From Desulfobacillus sp041396245 (GTDB lineage: Bacteria > Pseudomonadota > Gammaproteobacteria > Burkholderiales > Rhodocyclaceae): 64,000 nt of DNA. Shown in pieces: positions 35,127 through 44,110 of the stretch; the stretch's first letter is position 1, and the number at the start of each line of letters is the position of its first letter. Both the position numbers and the translations under genes were made by a program. The DNA is taken from positions 62,001-126,000 of the forward strand of contig JAWKYW010000008.1 of NCBI GenBank assembly GCA_041396245.1. The letters run 5' to 3'. Under the pieces are notes generated by a model. The model searched no databases. It saw only the letters and a list, made by a program, of their open reading frames with translations, and was not told the origin of the DNA.

Positions 35127-36262
35127 GTGACTTTCTTTCCTGTCAGCAGGCTGGAGAGGATGTAGTCCATGGCCGAAGTGGCCTTCGGCGCTTCTTCAGC
35201 CGACTCCTTTTCGCGCTTGGCGCTCCAGACGGTTTCGGGCCGCGCCTGCAGGATGAAGATGTTGCCGCCGGCGGGGAGATCCTTGTCGACCGCCCACTCG
35301 ATGTCCATCTGGCGGCCGTAGTGCTTCTCGATGGCCTTGCCCATGCGCGCCAGCTCGATGATCTCGTCGTCGATCAGCGACTGCACCGTCTGCCGCTCGA
35401 AGGGCGTCTCGACCTTGACCGACTTCTGCGTCTTCAGGTCGACCGTGTAGGTGATCTCCTTGTTGCAGATGGTGCGCTCGAGGATGTCGAGGGTGATCTT
35501 GTTCACGACGAAATGGTCGGGCGTCACCTCGCCCGAGACGACCGATTCGCCGAAGCCGAAGTTGGAATCGATGGCGATGACCGAGCGGTCGCCGTTGGCC
35601 GGGTTGCAGGTGAACATCACCCCGGCGGTGTAGGCGTTGGCCATCTTCTGGAAGCCGACCGAGAGCGCCACGTCCTCGTGCGGAAAGCCCATGCGGATGC
35701 GGTAGGCGATGGCGCGCGCGGTGAACAGGCTGGAGATGCAGCGGCGGGCGTGGAGCAGCAGGTCGTCCACGCCGCGGATCCACAGATAGGTGTCCTGCTG
35801 GCCGGCGAAGCTGGCGCCGGGCAGGTCCTCGGCGGTGGCGCTGGAGCGCACCGCCACCGGGACCGCCGGAACCATGCAGCGCACGGAGAGCTTGCGGTAG
35901 TACTCGGCAATGGCGTCTTCGAGTTCCCAGGCGAAGGGATGGAACTCGATCATTTCGCGGATCGCCTTGCTCGCCGCTTCCAGGTGGTCGAGGTCGTCGT
36001 GGCCGCAGCCTTCGAGCATGCCGGGAATCTCCCCGCTCACCCCGGCGTCGCGCATGAAGCGGGCGAAGCCGTGGGTGGTCAGGGCGAAGCCCGGCGGCAC
36101 GCGCACGCCGGCATTGATCAGCTCGCCGAGCGAGGAGCACTTGCCGCCGACCAGCGCGACGTCCTCCTTGCAGACCTCCTCGAACCAGCACAGCTCCGGG
36201 GCCGAAGACAAGCCCGCCCCGGAAGCCGTGTCGATGCGTTTTGCTTTTGCTGCTGTTGCCAT
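35123..36262 (-). CDS. ppsB: Phenylphosphate synthase, ATP-binding subunit
   Basis: 379-residue protein matching the N-terminal, ATP-binding third of PEP synthase. LVGGKCSSLGELINAGVRVPPGFALTTHGF and GASFAGQQDTYLWIRGVDDLL are the nucleotide-binding blocks; VGFQKMANAYTAGVMFTCNP and DIEWAVDKDLPAGGNIFILQARPETVW close the domain. It would transfer the beta-phosphoryl of ATP to the histidine of PpsA. Starting ATG 36260-36262 lies 8 bp after ppsA. Size (about 41 kDa) agrees with subunit 2 of the Thauera enzyme. Confidence 0.9.
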   Translation of the reverse strand: MATAAKAKRIDTASGAGLSSAPELCWFEEVCKEDVALVGGKCSSLGELINAGVRVPPGFALTTHGFARFMRDAGVSGEIPGMLEGCGHDDLDHLEAASKAIREMIEFHPFAWELEDAIAEYYRKLSVRCMVPAVPVAVRSSATAEDLPGASFAGQQDTYLWIRGVDDLLLHARRCISSLFTARAIAYRIRMGFPHEDVALSVGFQKMANAYTAGVMFTCNPANGDRSVIAIDSNFGFGESVVSGEVTPDHFVVNKITLDILERTICNKEITYTVDLKTQKSVKVETPFERQTVQSLIDDEIIELARMGKAIEKHYGRQMDIEWAVDKDLPAGGNIFILQARPETVWSAKREKESAEEAPKATSAMDYILSSLLTGKKVT

Positions 36263-36270
36263 TTGTTGTC

Positions 36271-38106
36271 TCAGCGCGAGACCGTGATGGCGCCGGAGGA
36301 GCCGTCGACGCGGATCATCATGCCCGTCTCGATGATCTTGGTGGCGTGGCCGGTGCCGACCACCGCCGGCATGCCGTACTCGCGGCAAACGATCGCCGCG
36401 TGGCTCATCACCCCGCCGACGTCGGTGACGCAGGCCTTGATCTTGGCGAAGGCCGGCGCCCAGGACGGCGACGTCGTTGGCGCCACCAGGATTTCGCCTT
36501 CCTGCAGCGAGCGGATGTCCTCCACCGTTTTGCAGACGCGGGCCTTGCCCTCGACGATGCCGGGGCTGCCGGCGAAGCCCTTGAACTCCTTGACGGTGGA
36601 CAGGTCCTTGACCTCCGACACCTTGGCCCAGTCCGCCAGCGAGGAATTGGTGACGCCCCACAGCACGATGGTGAACGGCTCCTGGATCACTTCCGGCGCG
36701 GTGCCGATGGCGGGCGGCGCGTTCCACTCCTTGAACTTGGCCATGACGCCCTTGCGCCACTCGACTTCCTTCGGCCAGGTCATCGTGCCGCGCGGCGTGA
36801 CGCCGGTGGCCCAGGCGGTGACGACGTCCCACAGCGCCTGCTTGATCTCGTCGCGACGCATCAGCCAGACGTCCTCGACGTCCTTGATGATGCCGTGCTC
36901 GACCAGGATGGCGGCGACGTCGCGCATCTTGTTCCAGAACACCGAGTGGAACCAGTGCTCGACATAGAACAGGTGGTTCTCGACGTAGGGGAACACCGTC
37001 CTGGCGCAGCCGAGCAGCTCGTCGAACTGCTTCTTGTCCTCTTCCTTCTCGATCAGGCCGCGGTACTCGGCGATGATGCGGTCGCGCTCGGCGCGCACCT
37101 GCTCGGTCGGCCGCTCGATGTTGACGCCCTGCTTGACCTTGCCGATGTAGGTCTGGATGCCGTTCAGCGGAATGTTCATGGCATCGTTCCAGGAACGGTC
37201 GTGGTGGAACCAGCCGGTGCCCGTCGACACGTTGAACCAGGGCTCGCGCGAGAGGTTGAGCGAGGTCAGCCACTCGACGCCCTTCGGCAGCTTCTTCAGC
37301 GCCGCCTCGACCTCGGTCCACTCCTGGCTGAAGCAGACGGCCTCGTCCACGCCCAGCTCGATGGCCTTTTTCGCCAGCTTCTTCAGCTCCTCGTCGGGCT
37401 GGTACATGATGACGTCGATGCCGGAAATCATCTGCGTCACGCGCTGCGCCGGGATGCTCGGGAAGAGCTTCTGCACGAAGTCGAGGAAGAAGACGTAGGC
37501 GGCGTAGCCGAGGTTGAGGAACTCGAAGTGGTACTGCCAGCACTTGATGCCGAGGTTGATCAGGTCGTCGTAGTTCTTCAGCAGGTGGTAGCCCTTCGAC
37601 TCGCCGATGGCGTCGGTCACCACGGAAATGTCCTCCATGTCGGCCAGGCGCGGGATCTCCAGCGCCTCGAGCTCGCGAATGGTGGCTTCCATCTTCACCT
37701 TCCACTTGGCTTCGAGGGCATCCCAGTTCTTGTAGTAGTGGCCGGCGCGCTCCATGAAGTGCGGCACGCGGCTGCCGATCTCGTCGGGGTTCTTCACCGG
37801 CACCGGCGAGATGTAGACGTAGCCGTTGATCATGCGATGGTCGACGCCGCGCACCGGCGGCACCATGAAGATGCGGTTGTTGTACTGCGACAGCGCCAGG
37901 AACCAGGCCTCGTCCCAGATGGTGTCGAAGGGATACAGCGGCTCGGGATAGTGCAGGCCGTCGTAGAACCAGAACATCTCCTTCTCGTACTGGTTGCGGA
38001 CGGGGTCGTCGGTGACGAACTGGTACTGGTACGGATACATGCGCTCCCAGCCTTCGGTGCCGGGAATGGTGGCGGCTTTCACATCGTGCGGAACGGGAAA
38101 TTTCAT
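36271..38106 (-). CDS. ppsA: Phenylphosphate synthase, phosphohistidine subunit
   Basis: 611-residue protein corresponding to the central/swivelling part of PEP synthase. The C-terminal TDVGGVMSHAAIVCREYGMPAVVGTG carries the phosphorylated histidine (in MSHAAI). The N-terminal 400 residues are specific to phenylphosphate synthase and likely bind phenol (LYPFDTIWDEAWFLALSQYN, TGTGWFHHDRSWNDAMN). The enzyme makes phenylphosphate, AMP and phosphate from phenol and ATP, the first step of anaerobic phenol degradation. First gene of the operon, with a sigma-54 promoter upstream. Confidence 0.92.
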   Translation of the reverse strand: MKFPVPHDVKAATIPGTEGWERMYPYQYQFVTDDPVRNQYEKEMFWFYDGLHYPEPLYPFDTIWDEAWFLALSQYNNRIFMVPPVRGVDHRMINGYVYISPVPVKNPDEIGSRVPHFMERAGHYYKNWDALEAKWKVKMEATIRELEALEIPRLADMEDISVVTDAIGESKGYHLLKNYDDLINLGIKCWQYHFEFLNLGYAAYVFFLDFVQKLFPSIPAQRVTQMISGIDVIMYQPDEELKKLAKKAIELGVDEAVCFSQEWTEVEAALKKLPKGVEWLTSLNLSREPWFNVSTGTGWFHHDRSWNDAMNIPLNGIQTYIGKVKQGVNIERPTEQVRAERDRIIAEYRGLIEKEEDKKQFDELLGCARTVFPYVENHLFYVEHWFHSVFWNKMRDVAAILVEHGIIKDVEDVWLMRRDEIKQALWDVVTAWATGVTPRGTMTWPKEVEWRKGVMAKFKEWNAPPAIGTAPEVIQEPFTIVLWGVTNSSLADWAKVSEVKDLSTVKEFKGFAGSPGIVEGKARVCKTVEDIRSLQEGEILVAPTTSPSWAPAFAKIKACVTDVGGVMSHAAIVCREYGMPAVVGTGHATKIIETGMMIRVDGSSGAITVSR

Positions 38107-38200
38107 TTCGCTTACTCCTCCAGTCGATGATCGTTTTATTACGAACTATCCATGAGTGCCGGGCATGCTTTGTGCGCCGGTTATGTGTGGAAGGCATAAC

Positions 38201-38215
38201 GCAAGCGATGTGCCA
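38201..38215 (-). promoter_or_regulatory. Sigma-54 promoter of the phenol operon
   Basis: On the minus strand the sequence reads TGGCAC-ATCGC-TTGC, a near-consensus -24/-12 sigma-54 element with the correct 5-bp spacer. The transcription start would lie about 12 bp further, near 38190, leaving a leader of about 85 nt before ppsA. GGAGG stands close to the ppsA start. The XylR/DmpR-type activator encoded divergently acts only on such promoters. Confidence 0.85.
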
Positions 38216-38284
38216 TATGCGGCGCAGCATGCGGCATGGGTCGGGCCGGGCGCGTCCGCAGCGCAGGGAGAAACAGAAGAAAGC

Positions 38285-38308
38285 GCCGTCTCGTGGAGGC
38301 TGACTTTT
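38285..38308 (+). repeat. GCCGY-N10-CTGACTTT motif, copy c
   Basis: GCCGT, ten bases, CTGACTTTT, located inside the pps-regulator control region between the sigma-54 promoter and the first activator site. Confidence 0.7.
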
Positions 38309-38353
38309 ACTGCGGTGCAACAGATGCGGGTCAGCCAATCCGCCTCGCGGCGC

Positions 38354-38369
38354 TTGACGATTTGATAAA
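38354..38369. promoter_or_regulatory. Activator (UAS) site 1
   Basis: TTGACGATTTGATAAA matches the XylR/DmpR-type UAS consensus TTGANCAATTGATCAA at most positions. About 140 bp upstream of the sigma-54 promoter of ppsA. Confidence 0.65.
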
Positions 38370-38393
38370 AACACCATTTTATTGGAGTAGGAT

Positions 38394-38409
38394 TTCACCA
38401 ATTGATCCA
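38394..38409. promoter_or_regulatory. Activator (UAS) site 2
   Basis: TTCACCAATTGATCCA matches TTGANCAATTGATCAA with two mismatches. Its centre is 40 bp from site 1, about four helical turns. Confidence 0.7.
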
Positions 38410-38469
38410 ATCAGGGCCCGCCAGCCGGAACGCCACCCCGGAATGGCGGGCTCAAGCCCGATTCGGCGC

Positions 38470-38485
38470 TTCACCATTTGATCAA
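38470..38485. promoter_or_regulatory. Activator (UAS) site 3
   Basis: TTCACCATTTGATCAA, the closest match on the right half of the consensus. It lies 27 bp before the regulator start codon, so it may also mediate autoregulation. Confidence 0.65.
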
Positions 38486-38511
38486 ATCGCCGAACGGGGC
38501 CAGGAGGAGGA

Positions 38512-40233
38512 ATGAGAAAGCTGACATCCGTTGCCAAGGCGGCCGACGACCTGCGCTCGCATGTGCATTTCGATGCCGAGACCGGCCTGATCTGGCTGCA
38601 CGAGCACCGCATGCTGCTGGTGCATGCCGAGGCGCAGGCCATGCTGCGCAAGGAACTCATCGACACGCTCGGCATGGAACGGGCGCGCGGACTGCTGACG
38701 CGCATGGGCTACGCTTCCGGCATGCGCGACGCCGAACTGGCGCGCAAGCAGGCGCAGGACGTCGACGACCTGGAAGCCTTCATGACCGGGCCGAAGCTGC
38801 ATACGCTGGAAGGCATCGTGCGCGTGACGCCGATCCGCCTCGAGATGGACCGGCCGCGCGGCAAGTTCTACGGCGAGTTCCTCTGGGAGCACTCCTGGGA
38901 GGGCCAGTGGCACCGCCACTACTTCGGCATCCACCACGAGCCGGTGTGCTGGACGCAGATCGGCTACGCCTCGGGCTACACCTCGACCTTCATGGGCCGG
39001 CGCATCCTCTACAAGGAGGTGGAATGCACCGGCGCCGGCGCCGGCAACTGCCGCATCATCGGCAAGCCGGTCGAGGAGTGGGAGGACGCCGAGGCGCAGA
39101 TGCGCTATTACAACCCGGAGTCCATCGCCGACCAGCTGATCGACCTGCAGTCCCAGGTGTCGCACCTGCGCTCCTCCATCGGCGAGAAGGAGACGCTGCC
39201 GCAGCACATGATCGGCGTCTCGCCCGGCTTCCGCGCCGCCTACAGCCTGCTCAAGCAATCCGCCGACAGCCAGATCCCGGTGCTGCTGCTGGGCGAGACG
39301 GGCGTCGGCAAGGAAGTCTTCGCCCGCTCCCTGCACGAAATGGGCCCGCGCGCCGGCAACGCCTTCGTCGCCGTGAACTGCGCGGCGATCCCGCCGGAGC
39401 TGGTCGAATCCGAGCTGTTCGGCGTCGAGAAGGGCGCCTACACCGGCGCCCAGTCCTCGCGCCCCGGCCGCTTCGAGCGCGCCAGCGGCGGCACACTGTT
39501 CCTCGACGAGGTGGGCGACCTGCCGCTGTCGGCGCAGGCGAAACTCCTGCGCGTGCTGCAGGAGCACGAGATCGAGCGCCTCGGCGACGCCCGCCCGCGC
39601 AAGGTGGACGTGCGCGTCGTCGCCGCCACCAACGCCGACCTCGCCAAGCTGGTCAAGGACGGCAGCTTCCGCCTCGACCTCTACTACCGCCTCAACGCCT
39701 ATCAGATCCTCATCCCGCCGCTGCGCGAGCGCAAGGAAGACATCTCGCCGCTGTCGCGCGCCTTCCTCGAGAAATACGCCACCCTCCACGGCAAGCGCCT
39801 GCGCGGCTTCACCGACAAGGCCAAGCGGGCCCTGCTCTCCTACACCTGGCCGGGCAACATCCGCGAGGTGCAGAACGTCATGGAGCGCGCCGTCATCCTC
39901 GCCCCGCACGGCGCGCGCGTCGAGGCCGAGCACCTGTTCCTCGCCGAGCGCGAACGCCAGCCGCCGGAGCTCGGGCTCGACGCCCACGGCGACCTCGCCC
40001 GCGGCTGGCAGCCGGGCGAGAAACTCTGCGAAACGGTGCTCAACGGCGTGTTCACCCTCGACGAGGTGGAGTCGATGCTGCTGGAGGCGGCGGTGGCGAA
40101 AGCCGGCGGCAACCTCTCCTCGGCAGCGCGCCTGCTCGGCATCACGCGGCCGCAGCTCGCCTACCGCCTCAAGCGCATGAAGGAAGCCGGCAAGCCGGGG
40201 GCGAAGGCTGCCGGCACGGCGAGTCCGGCATGA
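38512..40233 (+). CDS. XylR/DmpR-type sigma-54-dependent phenol-responsive activator
   Basis: 573-residue NtrC-family activator. Residues about 20-205 form the XylR_N and V4R effector domains (KEVECTGAGAGNCRIIGKPVEEW with the two V4R cysteines). The AAA+ domain (about 240-470) has Walker A GETGVGKEVFA, Walker B GTLFLDEVGDLP and the sigma-54 contact loop as GAYTGA instead of the usual GAFTGA. The Fis-type helix-turn-helix is near residues 530-560 (SSAARLLGITRPQLAYRL). It is divergent from the phenol operon; the equivalent in Aromatoleum is called PdeR. Effector is presumably phenol. Confidence 0.9.
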   Translation: MRKLTSVAKAADDLRSHVHFDAETGLIWLHEHRMLLVHAEAQAMLRKELIDTLGMERARGLLTRMGYASGMRDAELARKQAQDVDDLEAFMTGPKLHTLEGIVRVTPIRLEMDRPRGKFYGEFLWEHSWEGQWHRHYFGIHHEPVCWTQIGYASGYTSTFMGRRILYKEVECTGAGAGNCRIIGKPVEEWEDAEAQMRYYNPESIADQLIDLQSQVSHLRSSIGEKETLPQHMIGVSPGFRAAYSLLKQSADSQIPVLLLGETGVGKEVFARSLHEMGPRAGNAFVAVNCAAIPPELVESELFGVEKGAYTGAQSSRPGRFERASGGTLFLDEVGDLPLSAQAKLLRVLQEHEIERLGDARPRKVDVRVVAATNADLAKLVKDGSFRLDLYYRLNAYQILIPPLRERKEDISPLSRAFLEKYATLHGKRLRGFTDKAKRALLSYTWPGNIREVQNVMERAVILAPHGARVEAEHLFLAERERQPPELGLDAHGDLARGWQPGEKLCETVLNGVFTLDEVESMLLEAAVAKAGGNLSSAARLLGITRPQLAYRLKRMKEAGKPGAKAAGTASPA

Positions 40234-40700
40234 GCGCCGCGCTGCGCGACCGCGTGCTCGCCCTCCTCGGCGAACACCACGTCATGACCCTGGCCACCGT
40301 CGGCGCCGACGGCCCCTGGGCGGCGGCGGTGTTCTACGCGCACGAGGATTTGCGCCTCTACTTCCTCTCCGCGCCGAACACGCGCCACGCGGAAAACCTG
40401 GCGCGCGACCCGCGTGTCGCGGCCACCATCCAGCGCGACTACGACGACTGGCCCGGCATCCGCGGCCTGCAGATTTCCGGCACGGTGCGCGCCGTCGCCG
40501 CGGATGACGAAGCGCGCGTGCGCGCCCTCTACCAGCAGCGCTACCCCCTTATCGCCGGCGGCGCCGGCGTGCCGCGCAAGATCCTCGAAGCGCTCGACAG
40601 GATCCGCTGGTACGCGCTGGTGCCGGATGACATCCATCTCATCGACAACACGCTCGGCTTCGCCCACCGCGAACACCTGACGCCGTCCTGCGGCGACTGA
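40230..40700 (+). CDS. YhbP/UPF0306-like FMN-binding split-barrel protein
   Basis: 156-residue protein starting MSAALRDRVLALLGEHHVMTLATVG. FYAHEDLRLYFLSAPNTRHAENL and IRGLQISGTVRAV place it in the PNPOx-like split-barrel superfamily, close to YhbP. It overlaps the activator stop by 4 bp (ATGA) and is probably co-translated. Its relation to phenol degradation is unknown. Its stop codon lies inside copy d of the dispersed motif. Confidence 0.78.
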   Translation: MSAALRDRVLALLGEHHVMTLATVGADGPWAAAVFYAHEDLRLYFLSAPNTRHAENLARDPRVAATIQRDYDDWPGIRGLQISGTVRAVAADDEARVRALYQQRYPLIAGGAGVPRKILEALDRIRWYALVPDDIHLIDNTLGFAHREHLTPSCGD

Positions 40701-40705
40701 CTTTT
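40682..40705 (+). repeat. GCCGY-N10-CTGACTTT motif, copy d
   Basis: GCCGT, ten bases, CTGACTTTT. The TGA stop of the YhbP-like gene is the TGA inside the motif, so the motif overlaps the last codons. Confidence 0.7.
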
Positions 40706-40708
40706 ACC

Positions 40709-40785
40709 TCCTGCAGGAGCCGCCTTGGCGGCGATGCGGACCCCGCATACCCCAAGGGCATCGCCTGCAAGCTGGCTTCCACAAA
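40709..40785. repeat. REP-like GCAGGAGCCGCCTTGGCGGC palindrome
   Basis: CTGCAGGAGCCGCC and GGCGGCGATGC arms followed by GGCATCGCCTGC, a typical extragenic palindrome pair. Non-coding. Confidence 0.65.
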
Positions 40786-40841
40786 GCCATGGCGCAAGGC
40801 CGGCAGCGATTATTACCCTTTGATGTGCCGTACTTCTGGCT

Positions 40842-40857
40842 GCTATACTTGTATAGC
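40842..40857. promoter_or_regulatory. Probable operator of the RHH antitoxin
   Basis: Palindrome GCTATACTTGTATAGC, 24 bp before the antitoxin ATG and containing a TATACT -10-like element. Ribbon-helix-helix antitoxins usually repress their own promoters through such sites. Confidence 0.6.
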
Positions 40858-40880
40858 GTTACACGGTCAGGAGAACCGAC

Positions 40881-41081
40881 ATGCTTGCCATCAGACTGCC
40901 TGAAACGATTGAAGAGCGCCTGAGTGCCCTGGCCAATGAAACCGGGCGTACCAAGACCGCGCTGGCGCAGGAAGCGATCCTTGAATACATCCGACCTCCT
41001 GAAGATTATTACCTCGCCGAGGCTCGCGCGCGACAAATGCCAAAACCATTCGATAGCGGAAGTGAACAAGCGGCCCTTTGA
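40881..41081 (+). CDS. Ribbon-helix-helix antitoxin
   Basis: 66-residue RHH protein MLAIRLPETIEERLSALA, followed by GRTKTALAQEAILEYI. This is the antitoxin of a RelE/ParE-type pair. Strong AGGAG at good distance from ATG 40881. The partner toxin at 41062-41340 is broken, so the antitoxin may be orphaned in this sequence. Confidence 0.85.
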   Translation: MLAIRLPETIEERLSALANETGRTKTALAQEAILEYIRPPEDYYLAEARARQMPKPFDSGSEQAAL

Positions 41082-41340
41082 GATCGAGTTCGATCCGGAG
41101 GCAGTGAAGGATCTGAAAAAAACTGGATCGCCCATCCGGCAGCGGATCGTCAGTTCTACCTGAGCAGCGCGTGGCCACACTGAATAATCACGCGAGATCG
41201 GCGAAGCGCTTGCCGGTGCGAAGCTGGGCAACTACTGGAAATACCGCGTCGGCGACTGGCGCATCATCTGCGACATCCAGGATCGCCGCATCGTCGTCCG
41301 CGTTTTGCGCATCGGCAACCGGCGAGAGGTTTATCGCTGA
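41062..41340 (+). pseudogene. RelE/ParE-family toxin with frameshifts
   Basis: The first frame (GTG 41062) reads NKRPFEIEFDPEAVKDLKK and stops at 41161-41163. The second frame resumes as EIGEALAGAKLGNYWKYRV then GDWRIICDIQDRRIVVRVLR and IGNRREVYR to TGA 41338-41340, which is a typical RelE C-terminus. Several single-base indels at about 41120-41190 separate the halves. Whether this is inactivation or sequence error is unresolved. Confidence 0.8.
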
Positions 41341-41367
41341 TCGGTCCAGGAAATTCCTCCGCTGCAT

Positions 41368-41391
41368 GCCGTGCTCCGGAGACTGACTTTC
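41368..41391 (+). repeat. GCCGY-N10-CTGACTTT motif, copy e
   Basis: GCCGT, ten bases, CTGACTTTC. Lies just after the toxin remnant, so copies d and e bracket the toxin-antitoxin module in the same orientation. Confidence 0.7.
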
Positions 41392-42589
41392 CTACAGGTT
41401 GAGGCCGGGCGGTTTGCGGCCGGTTGTCGACCCCAATGCCGACCGTGGGCCTGATGCGAAACTCGGGCGGCATTGCACCGGGTGATCGGCGCACGCGTGG
41501 CCAGAAACTTTTCGCCAAATGGCGTTTCCTGGGCTGCAGCAGCGATTACCGTTTTCGGGAAGCACAAAACGACTAACTACCGATCACCCCCGCACCAAAC
41601 TCATCACCTGCCCCATATCCAGTGACTGCGCCTTGCATGTTCCTGTTTTGCGGGAGGTACTGCTGCTGCAACTGCTTGGCGGGGGTCAGCGAGCCGGAGA
41701 GGTCTCTCCTGTAACAACGCGGTGCTCATAGTCCGGCCACCGGCATGATAGCGCTTCGCCACCTGACCGAGTGCATAGGTCGTGGCAGTGAGAAGAGCCA
41801 TGCACCGGTAGCAGCGCGACCGATCTTCCCAAAGGTTTTCCTGCGGCCTTGCCCAGCAAACCGCGCCCAGTAGCCCCTCGGCCGAACTGCTCGAATGCTG
41901 CGAGTCGGCGGCTCCAGCGGCTGCGATGAACTCCTTGATGTACCCTGATCAGTTCGACCCCGTGGGCCTTGATGCCATACCTGGCGAATCTGGGCGGAAT
42001 GAAAATCTTGCGCCATCGATGCCGGGACTGGGGTAGCAATTCGAGTGCGCCGTTCAGCAAGGAACCTGTTTGGATTCATCTTGTCAATTCAACATCCGGG
42101 CCGACTTGGTACCAGCGGCTTCACAGGCAAATCGGCGGCTGAAACAAGTGATCCGGATCAGTGGCCTGTTCGATTGCACTAGATTGGCCAGCGATGTCGA
42201 GATTAAGAAGCGCTTGAGTTCGTTGAGGAAGCGCGCGCCGGCCAGACTCATGCGCCCGTCAGCCTCGCCGGACCTGCCTCAAGCTGCCATTTCGTAGGCG
42301 GAACCGCTTGCCGATATCGGAAGGTGTCCCTGCCGCAGTGCCCAGCGGCAGGCGTTTGAACAGAACGTCTGAAGTACAGGCGGGCCATATCGAGGCCAGA
42401 GTGCCCTCCGGATGGCGATTCTGTGCCGCTTCTTCTTCGGGTCTGGTCGTCCTTGACGCCATCAGCAAGAGCGTTGAGCACCAGGGCAGAAATGGCGTTG
42501 TTCGTTGAGGTGTCTTTGGTTATCCTGAAGTTCAAACGAATTATTCCTTGTGCGGGGCTGAAAGCACTGACCAGTCAGGCCTGATCATC
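41392..42589. other. Broken coding sequence, not identified
   Basis: Short open frames only, on both strands. Minus-strand fragments such as PRFARYGIKAHGVELIRVH and SLRQVRRG look protein-like, so one or more disrupted minus-strand genes may lie here, but I recognise no family. Part of the indel-rich block that runs to about 49.6 kb. Confidence 0.4.
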
Positions 42590-43480
42590 CATTGAACGGG
42601 ATCCTCTATCAGCTCCAAATGGGAAGTGATAACGCTGGCGGTTCGGATCACCGTCTCGAGTCACGCTCAATTCGTTCAACCCAGTCATGGGCCTCCTGAA
42701 CCTGACCGATACACAGCCTGCTGCATAGAGGCGATGAACGACCGTCGTCCCGCCTGTCGTGTCCGCGGGAACGTGATAGACGATGCCATGCTCGACATGT
42801 CGAAGACTTCGGTAATGAGGCGCTTTTGCTCTGGCGGCAAGCAGTGTCCATAAGCCCGGAAGCTGAGCGATGCATCAACCCTTGCATCCGTCCAGACCAA
42901 TGTGCGGCAACGAGCACTGCAATCGTCGGATCAGTAGTTCCAGCCTGACATCGCAACAAGTCAACCAAAGGATACTGACTGCACCAACGGAAGATCCAGA
43001 CATCCGTCATCAGATGGTGGGCATCAGCTTCGGCGTAATGGACTACGTGCTCGCGGCCTGCTTGCGCAGCTGGCTGGCAAGCGTGCCACAAGCAAGGGTT
43101 TATGACTGAGGGCCGCAACGAAACTATTAATCCATTGCCGGCGGCCTCGATCGGCTGGGGATTTATAGTCGTTCGATTGCCGTATAACCAATACTGACAG
43201 CCGCCAGAACAATCAGGAAACCCTCGAAGGCGCTGGAGAAATACTCGGCCCACCGTGTCCGGTGTGGGTGATCCTCGTCGGCAGGTTGTTCCGCCAATGC
43301 GAGGCGTCAGGCCATGAGTGCGCCGCCAGTTAATAAGATATCCGTGGCGTCGAGGTAAGCCAACCAGTCCAGGTTAAATGCCATGCCCCCCCTTGAGCAG
43401 GATGGTCGCAATTGCCGCACCAGTAAATCCACGCATGGCGTTGCAGGCTGGGTACGCCCGGAGTCAGTCATCGTCGTGCT
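42590..43480 (-). pseudogene. Cation diffusion facilitator (CDF) transporter, frameshifted
   Basis: Fragments in successive minus-strand frames spell a CDF cation efflux protein. From the N-terminal side: LDATDILLTGGALMA, ALAEQPADEDH, EYFSSAFEGFLIVLAAVSIG with YTAIERL, INPQPIEAAGNGLIVS, ADAHHLMTDVW and DPTIAVLVAAH, then LPPEQKRLITEV. The H-x3-D metal-site spacing (HHLMTD) is intact. The reading frame is broken many times by single-base changes. Expected length about 295 residues fits the interval. Confidence 0.75.
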
Positions 43481-43489
43481 TTTTTGCCT

Positions 43490-44110
43490 TCCTTTTCCTT
43501 CACGCTCTCTTCCTGGCACGAATATCGTGTTCGTCGGCATTCTTGTGACACTCGACGCAGTTATCGAAGTCTCGGATGCCTTCCTCGATATGCTCGCGAC
43601 GGATTTTTCTGCTGTGAATGTTCATGGCAGCCGTAGCAGGTATAGCGGCCTTAATCATTGCGGACGTGGCAGGTCGCGCACTTGACGTTGTGGTACCGAT
43701 CCAGTTCGAAATACTTCGCGTGATCAAAGGTGGCGGGCGTCCGTTTATCTGAAACGCTTGGCATTGACTGCAGTTGCCGGTGATCACCGTTGCAGGCCTT
43801 CTTGGTGGCTTGTGGCAGCCCTGGCGGCCTCGCGGGTCGCCATTTCCAGCAACCTGTGGTTGAACTGCCCGGTGGCCGACGTTCCCCGCCGGCATGATCG
43901 CTGCTGGCGAGGCGATGGTCAGACGGCCAGTTTCTGGTAGTGGTTGCTCGACGTCGAAGAAGGTTTGAACTGTGGGGCCTGCTGTTGGTGGAGCTTTCAG
44001 TCACTCTCCGGCACGGCCAGCTGACGCAGCGTTCTGATTCGGCACCGGTGAAAGCGGCGTGACAGGCAAGCAGTCCGCTGGTTTACTACCGCATGGCCGG
44101 AATCCCAACA
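43490..44110 (-). pseudogene. Multihaem class III-type cytochrome c, frameshifted
   Basis: Haem-binding stretches can be read across frames: TFDHAKYFELDRYHNVKCAT followed by CHVRND, then a YTCYGCHEH-like part and REHIEEGIRDFDNCVECHKN. The CxxCH motifs CATCH and CVECH are intact. Upstream there are remnants of additional CxxCH sites. A secreted multihaem electron carrier is implied. Frame breaks occur about every 100 bases. Confidence 0.72.

Noticed and set aside
35123..38106. ppsA and ppsB as a broken phosphoenolpyruvate synthase
   Set aside because: Both are intact genes in order with a CBS subunit and carboxylase genes, matching the three-subunit phenylphosphate synthase. The split is natural for that enzyme.
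36271..38410. Long minus-strand frame joining ppsB to sequence upstream of ppsA
   Set aside because: It runs out of frame through ppsA; PpsB begins at 36262 with MATAAKAKR and matches the known size of the subunit.
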